From positions 620,001-684,000 of the forward strand of contig NW_026114268.1 of the NCBI RefSeq assembly GCF_018139145.2: 64,000 nt of DNA. The letters run 5' to 3'. The translations under genes were made by a program, and so were the position numbers. Shown in pieces: positions 23,751 to 36,690 of this stretch (position 1 is the first letter of the stretch; every line of letters starts with the position of its first letter). The stretch comes from Gymnogyps californianus (lineage: Eukaryota > Chordata > Aves > Accipitriformes > Cathartidae). A model generated the notes under the pieces. It saw nothing but the letters and a program-made list of their open reading frames with translations, was not told where the DNA came from and did not search any database.

Positions 23751-24009
23751 AAAGAGGAAAAAATGGAGAGCCGAGATACCGGCAACCAAGCACAGGAAAG
23801 GCAATCAGGGTGGAGGGCTCTAGGACTGATCCAGGAGAGCTCTCCTCTGTCTCCCTCAGATCGTCTCTCACTAGTATATGCCTAAGGCAGGGAAGGTATT
23901 GGTCTTTTCTATAGGAGCTGTCAACTGCTTCTTGCCTGGCTCACATTCCCACAGCGTCCGAGAGGCCAGCCACAACAGTTACAGTCTCTCCCTTGCTCAC
24001 TGTTTCTAG

Positions 24010-27000
24010 GCCAGCAGGAGACGAGTTAGGAGAAGCGCTGAGCAAAACCCTGACCCTGCCAGAACAGCTCCGTAAGCTGCAGGAAGAGCTTTATCACCTG
24101 CGATGGAGCGTCAGGGATGTCACCGAGCGTGCTCTCCACGAAGCCCTGAAGCAGGCTAAGCTCCCAGGCTTTACCGGATGGGTAAGGGCACACTGCAGAA
24201 GGCTCGACTCAGAGGTTTCTTTCCTCCCTCCGGCACGTATCCTACTCCAGTTCCCTGCCATAGCTAGCCAAAAAACTGGTGCTGCTGGAACAAGTGCTGT
24301 GCATTGCCCCACTTCCTTTTCCTGTTGCTCCACACTTCCTTCTGGGGAAGAGAGAGCCGTGACGGGAATTGTATTAGTTCTCTTAGTCGCACCTTCCTCT
24401 CCGTCCACATCTCGGGTCCTCCTCAAGGGAGGACCAGAAAGAAAGAATGGTCTCAGCAGTCCATAGTTACCCCAGTCCCATCTCATGCCCAGAAGGCTTG
24501 TCCGTCCGTGCCACCTGGCATGGGGCAGCTCCACAGGAAAAGCCCATTCCCGCACCTTCAGCACGCAGAGCATTGGCGTGAGCAGCCTCTCTGTTCTGAT
24601 ACTGCTCAATCGGAGTGGAGCAAACTTGGGAGGTTTCCGGGCAATTCCAGCGTTCCTTACAGCTGAGTTGAACCGTGTTCACCTTGGCTGGCCTTGCAGG
24701 GGAGCTGCTTGCCCCGTTCCTTTGCCTTCTAACAGGCGCTCTCCTTTCTGTTCCTTCCCAGGCTGTTCAAGAGATGATCAATCAAGTCTTGGAGAAGCTG
24801 GAAGAAAACCAAGTCCCGATGCCTGATTATGCCCTCAAATCATCAGGTGCCGTGACATTGTCCAAACCATCCAGTTCCAAAGCGCTTCCTCTCCAGCTTG
24901 ACAAGGCGGGCGTTTGAATGCGCCCAGTGGGAGGAGAGAAGGGCCGACAAGTCAAGGGCCCCCTCGTGCCCCAGAAATGTACCCACTGACACAGTCTGTA
25001 ACGGGCCAGACCACAGCTGAAGAACAGAAAGCCTAGGTCACATTCTTGTCTTTTTCCACGGCCCCTTACGACACTTTGATGAGGCCCTGCTCTGTGTTCC
25101 AGAGGGATCAGGCCAGTAAGAAAGAGGGCAATCCCACTGTACCAGATGGATGGCTACTTAGAAGCCTCTTTCAAGTCAACACTGCAATATTCCTCCTGAC
25201 ATTGCTCGATGAGCATGCTCATGTTTGAATTTCCAGGGGCTGCTATCATTCATCCATGGACTTCTCCATCCTTCCGGAATACAAAAGGAGTCTTTCTGTA
25301 TTCCCTGCCCATGCTGGATTACGTCAAGTCTCCTGAGGCTATTCTGGAGGTAGGAGCACCAAGAAACAGAAAAACAGAGGTGGGGGGGAGGAACCAAACA
25401 TGCTCCTGAGTGGCCTTTACGCTTGTCTTTGCTCCTCGAAGCTTTCTTTACTGCCTTCCTCTCGCATGGACCTACTCGCCTCCTGTGTCTCCCTGCTGAG
25501 TATTTCCTCTCCCGCAGTGCCCCAGGTCCTCCGCGCGAGCTTCTAACAGGCTAGCTTCGTCCTGCAGTCTTTGTCTTCCCAGTCACTGTGAAAACTGTCA
25601 GCATGGCACGGGAGGAGAAGGGAAAAGGTGCCTGCGGAGGTCTGGGGTGTGAGCTTGCCACGGCTCTTAGTGAGCACAAGCAGGCGCTGAGAGCCTGCAC
25701 TGCTGGAGGGCCCCACGTTGTGTTTGCAAGCCGTCCTGGCACTGCTCCTCAGCTGCCTGCACAAGTTGAAGAGTTGGCTGGTGCCAGTGGAAGGAGGTGG
25801 GACTGGATGAGAGGGAGCGATTGCTTCCCCTTACAGGAAAGGCTCATCCAGGTGGGCCCTTAGTTGCCACCTGCTCTGGGCAGGTGCCTTTCAGCCACAC
25901 CATCCTTGCTTCTTCTTGGCTACTTGCTCTGGACTGGGAGAGGCCAGAGAGCTTCTACAAGTAGCACACCCAGCTCCCTGCCATCCAAGTGTTTCTCCGC
26001 TGAAGGGGTCTTGTGAGGCCTGAATTCTCACAACGGCTTCTCCGTTCGGTACCTGCAGGGTCCCGCCGAAGGCACTGGCTGCGGTTCAGAGCAGAGCTGA
26101 TGGGCCAAATCAGTTCTTAATCCTCTGATGCTCGTGGCAGGAATAAGAGCCAGGGCACCCTTCTCCATGTGAACGTGCTTTCTTCTTCTCCTTTCAGCCG
26201 GAAAATCATCTGGGAAACTGCTGGCCCTTCCCAGGAAGTCAGGGACACGTCTTCATCAAGCTGTCTACGCCAATCATTCCCAGAGCAGTCACCATGGACC
26301 ATGCTTTAGGGACAGGCTTCCATGGAGACAGTATCTCCAGAGCTCCAAAGGACTTTGCTGTCTACGTAAGTGATTTCTCAAGAGTGCTGGGGGGGGGGTC
26401 ACATAGCATTTCTAAGCGGGGGGTGAATATGGGTCAAAGAGTCGAGCGGCCTGCGGCTTCCTCCTGGTTCGCAGAAGAAACAACCTCCTGGCAGTTGTAT
26501 TCCTCTTTTATCCAATGTACTGCTCAAAAGGAAGTTTGTGGGGCAAGAGGGTGCCCCAGGAGCCACAGGGAAAAGCAGCTGGCACAGTGCACGGTTCTAA
26601 ACCTTCTTGGCTTCCAATCCCAGGGGCATTTGTGATCCCGAGGTTACCCCCCTCTCACTGGCAATGTCTGCTCCTTTTCTGACTGCCAGCTGAGACCCAT
26701 TGAGTAGGCAAGTGTGGCATGCTGCCTAGCTGCAGCTTCTCATCTTCTCCTTGTGCTCATCCTCCTTGGACTACGTAGCTGAAAGCAAGCAGTACTTCAC
26801 CAACTGAAGTTAAGTCTTCCCACAGTGTAACAGGCGCTCTTGTTTTCTCCACCCCCGGCTTTCTCTAGGGCCTGAAGCACCATGAGGAGCAGGGAACGTT
26901 CCTGGGACAGTTCACTTTCCTGGCGGCACTCAATCCCAGTCAGACCTTCCAGCTGAAGGTACGGGGACAAAGAGGGAAGGCTATCATAGGAGAGGAGGAG

Positions 27001-27817
27001 ACATGCGGTTGGCTGGGGAGAAGCTTCCCTGCCAAAGGGCTATAGGCAGCCCTCTCCTTGAGAGTGTGCCACGCTGGCCCTTCTTCTGCTTTAACTTCCT
27101 AACAGCGTATGCCTGGACTTCCGTTCTTCTTCTCTTTCGTTTTGGGTTTAAGCTTCAGCGCTTACAACTGCTGCAGTTGAAGCTGAAACCAGCTTGACTG
27201 TTTGGGCTCCAAGTGCATACACGTGGCCACATCCCGTAGTATGCACTACTACTGGCCTGCTAGTTCAAGACTAGAAATGCTGGGCTTTCTGAGGATTCTG
27301 TTGTTGCTGGTAGCGAGTAGTGACAGGGAGGCCATTCTGTTTCAGTGGCTTTCTAGAGAAGGCAACGAGACATTCTACTAACACCACTGGGTCTTCTGAC
27401 TGTGGGAGCATGGGCCTCAAAGCAGGCGAGAAGAACTTGCCAATGTATTTGCTGAAGCTTCTGGTAGCTGCTTCTTCCTTTCCTGTTCTGCTGGCCAAAT
27501 GAGGGACAGCAAGATAGGAACATCTTGAACCACGATAGGTCAAAAGACCTCACAGGGCAGCTGGAAGGAAGCTGTTGAACGAGTCCGTTGCTGCGACACT
27601 ACTCTGTCAGTAGTCAAATGCCAGAGAGGAAAAGGCAACTCATTTCTTCTTCTCCTTTCAGAACGAGCTCTCTGGGTTCGTGAAGTACCTAAGGCTGCAA
27701 GTGCTGAGCAACTGGGGTCACCCGGACTACACCTGCCTGTATCGATTCAGAGTGCACGGTGATCCTCCCAAAGACAGGGGAGAGGTGTCAGCTTCATCTG
27801 GCAATAAATTGCGTTAA
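24010..27817 (+). pseudogene. SUN3-like: SUN3-like copy A, 5'-truncated
   Basis: It contains only the last six exons: 24010-24181, 24762-24846, 25237-25349, 26198-26365, 26869-26958, 27662-27817. These cover the coiled-coil region and the whole SUN domain, all in frame to the TAA. The promoter, first exon and membrane-segment exons are absent because the unit is joined at about 23,646 to the inverted USP block. One coding difference from the other copies is visible (Arg for His in TERALHEAL). It could still be transcribed from the CCAAT promoter upstream, giving a SUN domain without a membrane anchor, but no start codon in a good context is evident. I call it a pseudogene with that reservation. 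Confidence 0.7.
27803..27808 (+). terminator. AATAAA inside the last codons, copy A
   Basis: The poly(A) hexamer lies within the coding triplets for Asn-Lys, just before the TAA. A GU-rich stretch follows. Confidence 0.6.
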
Positions 27818-28985
27818 TTTTCACCAAGCCGAGTTTGCGTCTGTTTTGCCTGTGATGCTAACCGGTAAGAGAGCTCCCTGTCCTTCTCTCCACCCACGAG
27901 CTTATCGGAGACTTCCCTGGAGGAAGAGGGATGGGAAAAAGGACTAAGAACCCTCTCCTACACATATTTTCATTTTTGGCTTTAATGGAAGACTGAACAC
28001 ATGTGCAGTTAAAGTACCACCAACTGATAACAGGAGGACAGACAGAGAAGCAGGAACGCACTGTAAAAGTTTGGGTGCCCAGAACTGCGTCCGATGGCCT
28101 ACCCACTCAAGATAGGGCAACATCAAGTTCAGTATGTCCTGCCCAACTCAAGACACCTTTCCTCGAGGGGAACTCTGGCTCAAGCTGCCTCTGAATGGCC
28201 GTCGAGGGGCCTCAGCTGCTCCTGCTGGGCCAGCTGTGTTCCCAGGGCAGCAACGCTCCCCCAGGGCGTGCGGGGGGATGTGCCTCTGTCACCTCCTAAA
28301 CCTGGCTCTCATCCAACACCGCACCCACTCTGGCAGAGCCATTGCTTTGGACAGTCTAGCTCTGGCATTTCGTCTGCGATTGGACAGGCTTCCTCTTGTC
28401 CTTCTGGGGATAAGGCAGCATGCCTTTGCCAACTCTGCTAGTCGTTTGTTCGCGGACAAAAGCAAAACCTAAGGTGTCTGTTGTTAGGGAAGAGGGGAGG
28501 ACTCCAGCCTCTCAAGAGCACGTGGAGCAGCCAGCATGCTCAGAGTCGAGTACGCTCCCTTCCTCTCATCTAAACAGGCCTACTGTCCTCTGGAATGCAG
28601 AGCGCGGTGCCTACAGCAACAACTAGAAATGAACGCGCAAGGCACCTGCCCCTTGTGCCCCTATGGCTCCTTGGCTTTCTCAGGCTGCAAGAAAGGAGCC
28701 ACCAACATGAACCTGAGCCCCCGCCAGAGAAACACTGAGCGTACTTGGTGCCTGACTTCAGTCGCCTCTGAAGGCCCTCCTTGTTACAGAGTGTCAAAAG
28801 CAGCGGCTAGGAAGGTTTCTTGTAGCTCCCAAATCTGTCACTCTTCGGTGGGAATTCAAAGAGCTGACCCCTTGGTAGGAGACATTCTGCTTTTGTAGGA
28901 TTCCTTCCCTTGCAGAGAGGAGTGCAAAACCTGCTCCCTGTCAGGCTGGACTTTGCCTCAAAACATGGTGCTGCCTTTTCTCTTG
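27818..28985. other. Spacer between SUN3-like copies A and B
   Basis: Intergenic part of the repeat unit. Short ORFs here on both strands are conserved across units only as DNA. No exon recognised. Equivalent spacers follow copies C and D. Confidence 0.6.
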
Positions 28986-29060
28986 TGACATCACCCACTG
29001 CCGCTGATGTCACAAAGCGTTGTCGGTGCTGAGGTAGACACAGCAGGGCATAAGAGCGGG
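28986..29060 (+). promoter_or_regulatory. CRE-like promoter of SUN3-like copy B
   Basis: TGACATCA at 28,986 and TGATGTCA at 29,005 are palindromic CRE-like sites 11 bp apart. CATAAGAG at about 29,049 is a TATA-like element about 90 bp before the ATG. CREB/CREM sites with a nearby weak TATA are common in post-meiotic testis promoters. The tissue inference is not shown by the sequence. Confidence 0.55.
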
Positions 29061-29139
29061 GCTGTCCCTGCACCTTTGTCACTCTCGTCTTGAGGGAACA
29101 GAGATCGCAGAGTTTTTGGCTCGCCTCTGAGCAAGCACG

Positions 29140-32100
29140 ATGCCTGGTGCCCGCACCTCAGCGGATACGGAGACACAGCCCCGGAATACTCTGGATCTGA
29201 ATGGGTACGTTTGAAAAATCCTCCTCTCCTTTCCCCAAGTGTATTTTCCGCCGCATCAGCTGGGGTGGGTGGGGGGTGGACAGGGGAAGAACATGAGGGC
29301 AGCCTGAGAGCTCGGTCTGGAGGTGGTGGAAGGCAGCAGCAGTCTCTTCAGTCTCTTCATGAATGACAGGACTACGCCTAGAAAGCCTTTTGTCTCTGCA
29401 AAATGAGGGGCGAGTCCATTTTGGATCGCACAGAGGGAGTCCCAAGCAGTTGCCCAGATACATCCTGCCATAGCAATTGCGAGAGCTTAGCACAGTCCTG
29501 TCTTGCGCTCTGCAGGATGGGTTATGTCCCTCAGCTTTCCTGGTTTTCCTTTTGACCCGAACCAGAAGGACACCGCTGTTGCCTCTGTTGGCACTGGATT
29601 TGACTTGTGTTCCTGACAGACGAGGTTTCCTTAGGAAACTGAGGCAGCTCCTCACCAGAGCTCTGCCTTAGGAAAAGGAGCACAAGATCCTCTGAGGGGT
29701 CCAAGCAGTCTTCTAGCAAAACAAAAGGGGACTGCTTATTCCTGATGAAGTGTAAGCCTTTCGAGAGCCTCCTAGAACAAGGCAGGAGGAGTTTCCATCT
29801 TCCAGAGCAGTGTGCGCTGTCTCTTGGCCGATCAGGCTTCAGGGGAGCAGGGCCTAGCCACCAGGGTGTTGCCTTGGTGTCTCCTTGCTTCCCCATGGAT
29901 TACCAGCATGCCTTTACATTCAGCCCTCCCTCCCTCCCTCCCTCTCTACCCAGTCCGCATTTGTCTGCATTTATGCCAAGAAAAGGGCCAGTGATAACCC
30001 GGCTGCTAAAGAAATGCTGCTAGAGGGAGACACACAATCCCCCTGCGTAGCAGGCTGTTGAACTGTCGGGGTACAGGCTGAACCTCTTCTTGAGAGGGGG
30101 TGGAGAACTGTGTCAGCACTAGCACCCATCGCATGGTGGGCAGGAGAAACAGGCATTTGTTACGTCCCTTCCATTTCCCAAGAATCCCTCTCCAACCCCA
30201 CAGACGTGAAGTATGGCCACAGCTTTTGGTGCAACTCCTCCTCTTCCGGAGTCAATCCGCAGCCCTTCGTCCCTAACGAAACAGTGCCAATCGTTACCAT
30301 ACCAAATGCCCCAGTGGTGCAGCTGGTGACAACTCCACCGCTGACTCGAGCTTGTGCAGGACCAAGCCAATCCTCACGCCAGGAGTGCCAGGTTCAAGAC
30401 CTGCAGTCCCTACTGCTGCTCTCCAGGCTGCTGCTGAACTGCACACGTACCGCCAGCTTCACCATCCTTTTCCTCCTTGCTGCTCTGTAGGAAAATGAAG
30501 GCTCTGAAGATGGTGACCCTGGTGCTGCTTGTCGGTCTCTTCTCTTGCGGTGAGTCTCTGTAGAGCTCAGACCTGAGGATGGTGCTTTAGGAGGTCCCCA
30601 GGGCTCCATTCTGCCCTGGTCCGCTTCCCCTGCTGTCACCAGAGGAGCCCAGCTAAGAGCAGGAAGTCCTCGACAGAGCTCTGCCACTCCCCCCTGCTTC
30701 AGAGGAATGGCTGTGGGGGCGAGGAACGGGTTGACTTGCCTTGCCCACGAGGGCTAAGCCAGTTCTCTTCAGCCGAGGGAGAGGCAGTGGCTAACCTCGC
30801 CTGCCCCACGAGGCTGAGAAGCTTCTGCAGGACAAGGAGCATAGTCCAGGGAGGCAATGTCCGTCTCTTGCGGAGCCCGGACACCATCATGACCTCTTTC
30901 AAAGACTACAAGAGGAGAGATTACTATGGCACCTGGGAGAGACCCGGAAAGGGGAGCGGGCAGCCCGAGGCATAACCCAGCCTTCGACCAAGGTCGAAGT
31001 GTAAGGAGAGCTTTGGTGTATGTCTGACAGGTGTTTACCACGTGGGACAGCTTGGCGAAGAAAGCCTCTGGAGGATTGCAGCAGTATGCCGGGCCTGCAT
31101 CTCCTGCTACATTCAGCCTCTCCAACAGCAGGTGACATTTAGGTTTCTTCAGCTCAAGGCTGGTTCTGCCAGCGTCACCCCAGGGCAGAAAGTGCCACTC
31201 CTTAAAAGCCTGTGCCTAGGGCTAGCTACAGGAGCCACCCTGGCAGGTCAGCCAGGTGAAGGTCAACTGCACCCCACACCACTGTCTCCACAGTTCGTGG
31301 CATTGCACGCAGCTGATAAAGAACAACCATGAGGCAGATTTGGGCCTGCATAGGTTCCAGCAAAGCAAGCACGGGCTTGCGTGGAAAGACTTGAGTCCTT
31401 TGCTTTTGATCGGTGTTAGAGTCCTGCTGCCCAAGCCTTCAACGTGCCAACCACTTCCAAAATTCATTCGTGGGCACGTAACTCAGCAAGCAGCTTCACA
31501 GCAATGGAACTTCTCCAGGTGGTATCAAGAAAGGACCTGTACCCAAACCACCCTTGGAAGCGTAGCAGGAAGCTGTGCGATAGTAGCCCAGCTGCCTAGG
31601 AAGACAGGAAACGGAAGGAATACGTAGAAGAGGTTGCCTGCAAATGAATGCCTGACAAACAGCAGAAGGCTTTGCAGGACGGATGGTGTTTAACTGGAAG
31701 CCGTGCCCAAGTCAAAGAGGGAGGCTTTCTGGAAGAAGACAATGCCCAAGGTGAATTGGCTTCTGTCTTGCCTGCCGGTCCATGGTGCTGTTTTCACAGC
31801 GTACGCTAGTGGAGCACCTGAGCACAAACAGGCATGGGGTCTGTAATTCTTTTGTTTCCCGTGCCTGTACAGAGACTGTTGTTGTGCGCTGCCTTCCTTT
31901 CTGCAGAAGGCCTGTTTCTGCTTGCAATGACTGTTCCCTTAATTGTCGTTCCAGGAGCGCTTGCACCTCCCTGGAGGGACTGGAAGACTTGGAGGTAAAA
32001 ACAATTTCCCCTTGACTAGATGGTTCTTTCGAGGAGCTCTGCCCCTCGCCCCACCAGGACATTGTTTATGTCCCGCCTCACACAAACTTCCCCTGGCACA

Positions 32101-35100
32101 GCTCCCTGACCTTCTCCCATTGCCCTTTCTTCCCTTCTGCCAAATGGTCAGCTATAGCTCCCCACGCCCATTAGAGGACTGGGGCCACCCATCCGTCCAC
32201 CCTTGCGTTTGGGCTGGGCTCCTCACAGCTCCACCTTCCTAACACCTGACAAGCGGAACGGTAGCCTTCTCCATCCTGCATCCCGTTCTCTCCCTCCATG
32301 CTTGCGAGTAGCTGCTAGGAGACCCCTCTGCGGCTTTCCATTGCTGGGCTGCAACAGAAAGCCCTTGCAAGCAGCATTGCCCCCTCGAAGGAGAGGAGAG
32401 GCCAAGGGAAAGAGAGTCTTCTCTCAGGCTGAGGTCACTGGAGCAGCAGTTGCCCGTGAAGACCTTTGCAGGGGGGCAAGGTTCAAGGACTGAGGGCAGC
32501 CTTGCAACTGCCACTGTCAAGCAGAGAGGGAGGACAGAAGTGTATTTCTCGAGCAAGCAGAAGAGGCTAGCCGAGGCAAGGAAGATGTTGTGCTGAGAAA
32601 GGAGAAGAGGGAGCAGCAGGAGAGAGGCAGAGGAAAAAACAGAGAGCCGAGATACCGGCAACCAAGCACGGCAAAGGCAATCAGGGTGGAGGGCTCTAGG
32701 ACTGATCCAGGAGAGCTCTCCTCTGTCTCCCTCAGATCGTCTCTCACTAGTATATGCCTAAGGCAGGGAAGGTATTGGTCTTTTCTATAGGAGCTGTCAA
32801 CTGCTTCTTGCCTGGCTCACATTCCCACAGCGTCCGAGAGGCCAGCCACAACAGTTACAGTCTCTCCCTTGCTCACTGTTTCTAGGCCAGCAGGAGACGA
32901 GTTAGGAGAAGCGCTGAGCAAAACCCTGACCCTGCCAGAACAGCTCCGTAAGCTGCAGGAAGAGCTTTATCACCTGCGATGGAGCGTCAGGGATGTCACC
33001 GAGCATGCTCTCCACGAAGCCCTGAAGCAGGCTAAGCTCCCAGGCTTTACCGGATGGGTAAGGGCACACTGCAGAAGGCTCGACTCAGAGGTTTCTTCCT
33101 CCCTCCGGCACGTATCCTACTCCAGTTCCCTGCCATAGCTAGCCAAAAAACTGGTGCTGCTGGAACAAGTGCTGTGCATTGCCACACTTCCTTTTCCTGT
33201 TGCTCCACACTTCCTTCTGGGGGAAGAGAGAGCCGTGACGGGAATTGTATTAGTTCTCTTAGTCGCACCTTCCTCTCCGTCCACATCTCGGGTCCTCCTC
33301 AAGGGAGGACCAGAAAGAAAGAATGGTCTCAGCAGTCCATAGTTACCCCAGTCCCATCTCATGCCCAGAAGGCTTGTCCGTCCGTGCCACCTGGCATGGG
33401 GCAGCTCCACAGGAAAAGCCCATTCCCGCACCTTCAGCACGCAGAGCATTGGCGTGAGCAGCCTCTCTGTTCTGATACTGCTCAATCGGAGTGGAGCAAA
33501 CTTGGGAGGTTTCCGGGCAATTCCAGCGTTCCTTACAGCTGAGTTGAAACCGTGTTCACCTTGGCTGGCCTTGCAGGGGAGCTGCTTGCCCCGTTCCTTT
33601 GCCTTCTAACAGGCGCTCTCCTTTCTGTTCCTTCCCAGGCTGTTCAAGAGATGATCAATCAAGTCTTGGAGAAGCTGGAAGAAAACCAAGTCCCGATGCC
33701 TGATTATGCCCTCAAATCATCAGGTGCCGTGACATTGTCCAAACCATCCAGTTCCAAAGCGCTTCCTCTCCAGCTTGACAAGGCGGGCGTTTGAATGCGC
33801 CCAGTGGGAGGAGAGAAGGGCCGACAAGTCAAGGGCCCCCTCGTGCCCCAGAAATGTACCCACTGACACAGTCTGTAACGGGCCAGACCACAGCTGAAGA
33901 ACAGAAAGCCTAGGTCACATTCTTGTCTTTTTCCACGGCCCCTTACGACACTTTGATGAGGCCCTGCTCTGTGTTCCAGAGGGATCAGGCCAGTAAGAAA
34001 GAGGGCAATCCCACTGTACCAGATGGATGGCTACTTAGAAGCCTCTTTCAAGTCAACACTGCAATATTCCTCCTGACATTGCTCGATGAGCATGCTCATG
34101 TTTGAATTTCCAGGGGCTGCTATCATTCATCCATGGACTTCTCCATCCTTCCGGAATACAAAAGGAGTCTTTCTGTATTCCCTGCCCATGCTGGATTACG
34201 TCAAGTCTCCTGAGGCTATTCTGGAGGTAGGAGCACCAAGAAACAGAAAAACAGAGGTGGGGGGAGGAACCAAACATGCTCCTGAGTGGCCTTTACGCTT
34301 GTCTTTGCTCCTCGAAGCTTTCTTTACTGCCTTCCTCTCGCATGGACCTACTCGCCTCCTGTGTCTCCCTGCTGAGTATTTCCTCTCCCGCAGTGCCCCA
34401 GGTCCTCCGCGCGAGCTTCTAACAGGCTAGCTTCGTCCTGCAGTCTTTGTCTTCCCAGTCACTGTGAAAACTGTCAGCATGGCACGGGAGGAGAAGGGAA
34501 AAGGTGCCTGCGGAGGTCTGGGTGTGAGCTTGCCACGGCTCTTAGTGAGCACAAGCAGGCGCTGAGAGCCTGCACTGCTGGAGGGCCCCACGTTGTGTTT
34601 GCAAGCCGTCCTGGCACTGCTCCTCAGCTGCCTGCACAAGTTGAAGAGTTGGCTGGTGCCAGTGGAAGGAGGTGGGACTGGATGAGAGGGAGCGATTGCT
34701 TCCCCTTACAGGAAAGGCTCATCCAGGTGGCCCTTAGTTGCCACCTGCTCTGGGCAGGTGCCTTTCAGCCACACCATCCTTGCTTCTTCTTGGCTACTTG
34801 CTCTGGACTGGGAGAGGCCAGAGAGCTTCTACAAGTAGCACACCCAGCTCCCTGCCATCCAAGTGTTTCTCCGCTGAAGGGGTCTTGTGAGGCCTGAATT
34901 CTCACAACGGCTTCTCCGTTCGGTACCTGCAGGGTCCCGCCGAAGGCACTGGCTGCGGTTCAGAGCAGAGCTGATGGGCCAAATCAGTTCTTAATCCTCT
35001 GATGCTCGTGGCAGGAATAAGAGCCAGGGCACCCTTCTCCATGTGAACGTGCTTTCTTCTTCTCCTTTCAGCCGGAAAATCATCTGGGAAACTGCTGGCC

Positions 35101-36690
35101 CTTCCCAGGAAGTCAGGGACACGTCTTCATCAAGCTGTCTACGCCAATCATTCCCAGAGCAGTCACCATGGACCATGCTTTAGGGACAGGCTTCCATGGA
35201 GACAGTATCTCCAGAGCTCCAAAGGACTTTGCTGTCTACGTAAGTGATTTCTCAAGAGTGGTGGGGGGGGGTCACATAGCATTTCTAAGCGGGGGTGAAT
35301 ATGGGTCAAAGAGTCGAGCGGCCTGCGGCTTCCTCCTGGTTCGCAGAAGAAACAACCTCCTGGCAGTTGTATTCCTCTTTTATCCAATGTACTGCTCAAA
35401 AGGAAGTTTGTGGGGCAAGAGGGTGCCCCAGGAGCCACAGGGAAAAGCAGCTGGCACAGTGCACGGTTCTAAACCTTCTTGGCTTCCAATCCCAGGGGGC
35501 ATTTGTGATCCCGAGGTTACCCCCCTCTCACTGGCAATGTCTGCTCCTTTTCTGACTGCCAGCTGAGACCCATTGAGTAGGCAAGTGTGGCATGCTGCCT
35601 AGCTGCAGCTTCTCATCTTCTCCTTGTGCTCATCCTCCTTGGACTACGTAGCTGAAAGCAAGCAGTACTTCACCAACTGAAGTTAAGTCTTCCCACAGTG
35701 TAACAGGCGCTCTTGTTTTCTCCACCCCCGGCTTTCTCTAGGGCCTGAAGCACCATGAGGAGCAGGGAACGTTCCTGGGACAGTTCACTTTCCTGGCGGC
35801 ACTCAATCCCAGTCAGACCTTCCAGCTGAAGGTACGGGGACAAAGAGGGAAGGCTATCGTAGGAGAGGAGGAGACATGCGGTTGGCTGGGGAGAAGCTTC
35901 CCTGCCAAAGGGCTATAGGCAGCCCTCTCCTTGAGCGTGCGCCACGCTGGCCCTTCTTCTGCTTTAACTTCCTAACGGCGTATGCCTGGACTTCCGTTCT
36001 TCTTCTCTTTCGTTTTGGGTTTAAGCTTCAGCGCTTACAACTGCTGCAGTTGAAGCTGAAACCAGCTTGACTGTTTGGGCTCCAAGTGCATACACGTGGC
36101 CACATCCCGTAGTATGCACTACTACTGGCCTGCTAGTTCAAGACTAGAAATGCTGGGCTTTCTGAGGATTCTGTTGTTGCTGGTAGCGAGTAGTGACAGG
36201 GAGGCCATTCTGTTTCAGTGGCTTTCTAGAGAAGGCAACGAGACATTCTACTAACACCACTGGGTCTTCTGACTGTGGGAGCATGGGCCTCAAAGCAGGC
36301 GAGAAGAACTTGCCAATGTATTTGCTGAAGCTTCTGGTAGCTGCTTCTTCCTTTCCTGTTCTGCTGGCCAAATGAGGGACAGCAAGATAGGAACATCTTG
36401 AACCACGATAGGTCAAAAGACCTCACAGGGCAGCTGGAAGGAAGCTGTTGAACGAGTCCGTTGCTGCGACACTACTCTGTCAGTAGTCAAATGCCAGAGA
36501 GGAAAAGGCAACTCATTTCTTCTTCTCCTTTCAGAACGAGCTCTCTGGGTTCGTGAAGTACCTAAGGCTGCAAGTGCTGAGCAACTGGGGTCACCCGGAC
36601 TACACCTGCCTGTATCGATTCAGAGTGCACGGTGATCCTCCCAAAGACAGGGGAGAGGTGTCAGCTTCATCTGGCAATAAATTGCGTTAA
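29140..36690 (+). CDS. SUN3-like: SUN3-like SUN-domain protein, copy B
   Basis: SUN proteins span the inner nuclear membrane and bind KASH proteins in the perinuclear space, forming LINC complexes. Supported exons: 29140-29204, 30491-30549, 31031-31131, 31873-31994, (one unresolved), 32886-33057, 33639-33723, 34114-34226, 35072-35239, 35742-35831, 36535-36690. The second and fourth exons encode hydrophobic stretches (VTLVLLVGLF and LFLLAMTVPLIVV). The exons at 32,886 and 33,639 encode coiled coil ending PDYALKSSG. The last three or four carry the SUN domain with GNCWPFPGSQGH, the conserved SNWGHPDYTCLYRFRVHG and paired cysteines. The closest family resemblance is SUN3. The fourth exon is 122 nt versus 123 in copies C and D (a missing G in a G run near 31,977), which breaks the frame before the SUN domain. 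About 394 residues if intact. Confidence 0.75.
30110..30490 (+). other. Intronic 126-codon open frame, conserved in all units
   Basis: The frame has NSS, NET and NCT glycosylation-type triplets and a hydrophobic C-terminus. Its stop codon TAG is the splice acceptor of the next exon, and the splice from the first exon does not enter it in frame. Copies lie at 38,984, 47,864 and 63,530. Most likely intron sequence. An independent short gene or alternative exon cannot be excluded. Confidence 0.35.
36676..36681 (+). terminator. AATAAA inside the last codons, copy B
   Basis: The hexamer overlaps the Asn-Lys codons four codons before the end. The downstream sequence is T/G rich, so the 3' UTR would be only tens of bases. 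Confidence 0.6.

Noticed and set aside
29926..30023. Acceptor-like CCCTCCC...CCCAG followed by a phase-compatible frame as an extra SUN3 exon
   Set aside because: The frame hits a stop after about 23 codons with no good donor before it. Joining the first exon directly to 30,491 keeps phase without it.
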